Origin: Alviniconcha marisindica
Lineage: Eukaryota > Mollusca > Gastropoda > Provannidae
Reading direction: 5' to 3'
Length of the DNA: 64,000 bases
Assembly: GCA_018857735.1 (NCBI GenBank)
Contig: JABMCL010000852.1
Span: 107,501-171,500, forward strand
Part shown: one piece after another, positions 63,909 through 64,000 of the stretch
How the letters are laid out: every line of letters begins with the position of its first letter
Numbering within the stretch: position 1 is the stretch's first letter
Notes under the pieces: model-generated
Seen by the model: the letters and a program-made list of their open reading frames with translations, nothing else
Told to the model about the DNA's origin: nothing
Databases searched by the model: none
Position numbers and translations under genes: made by a program

Positions 63909-64000
63909 CCACGCCCGCGTCCTGTGGGATCCGCAGGCTGTGGACACTCAGCGGGGCACATGCATTCAAGCTACGCATTTTATTCCCTTTGATTTTACCA

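Overview
The window is nuclear DNA from an animal. Coding sequence is split into short exons with GT-AG borders. Introns and spacers are AT-rich and full of CA, CT and TA microsatellites. SINE, LINE, Mutator-like and foldback-MITE remnants are scattered through it. The style of the repeats (a tRNA-headed SINE, a LINE RNase H remnant, a Mutator-like transposase relic, and a short dispersed repeat ending in ACTT units) together with the proteins suggests a lophotrochozoan, most likely a gastropod mollusc. The species is an inference; no ribosomal or mitochondrial marker is present.

Three protein-coding genes are supported. (1) 484-23824, plus strand: HAUS6, the augmin subunit that helps recruit gamma-tubulin to spindle microtubules. 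At least 20 coding exons are visible and the 5' end lies outside the window. (2) 37707-39993, minus strand: a single-exon ITPRIP-like/Mab-21-domain membrane protein whose frame is broken once near the C-terminus. (3) 44147-63908, plus strand: an approximately 798-residue germ-granule-type protein with the order LOTUS, RRM, RRM, RRM, Tudor. Its C-terminal half resembles vertebrate TDRD10.

Layout: 1-23.8 kb is HAUS6. Its introns hold a TIR element with perfect hairpins (4.1-4.45 kb), a tRNA-derived SINE (5.0-5.4 kb), a foldback MITE (8.0-8.3 kb) and a decayed Mutator-like transposase (about 11.3-13.2 kb). From 23.8 to 37.7 kb lies the HAUS6 3' UTR and a gene-poor convergent spacer with a LINE relic and a MITE nested in another element. 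From 37.7 to 40.0 kb is the ITPRIP-like gene. From 40.0 to 44.1 kb is a divergent spacer. From 44.1 kb to the end is the LOTUS-RRM-Tudor gene.

The most unusual material is in the third gene. The domain combination is one I do not know from described animal proteins. In three of its introns, tandem minisatellites are built from units that carry splice-site sequence and abut the real splice sites. Its first intron appears to use a GC donor. Two one-base frame conflicts (HAUS6 near 18935 and the ITPRIP-like gene near 37999) both disappear if one G/C is removed from a short run, which points to consensus errors in the assembly. The three genes are neighbours and need not share a pathway.
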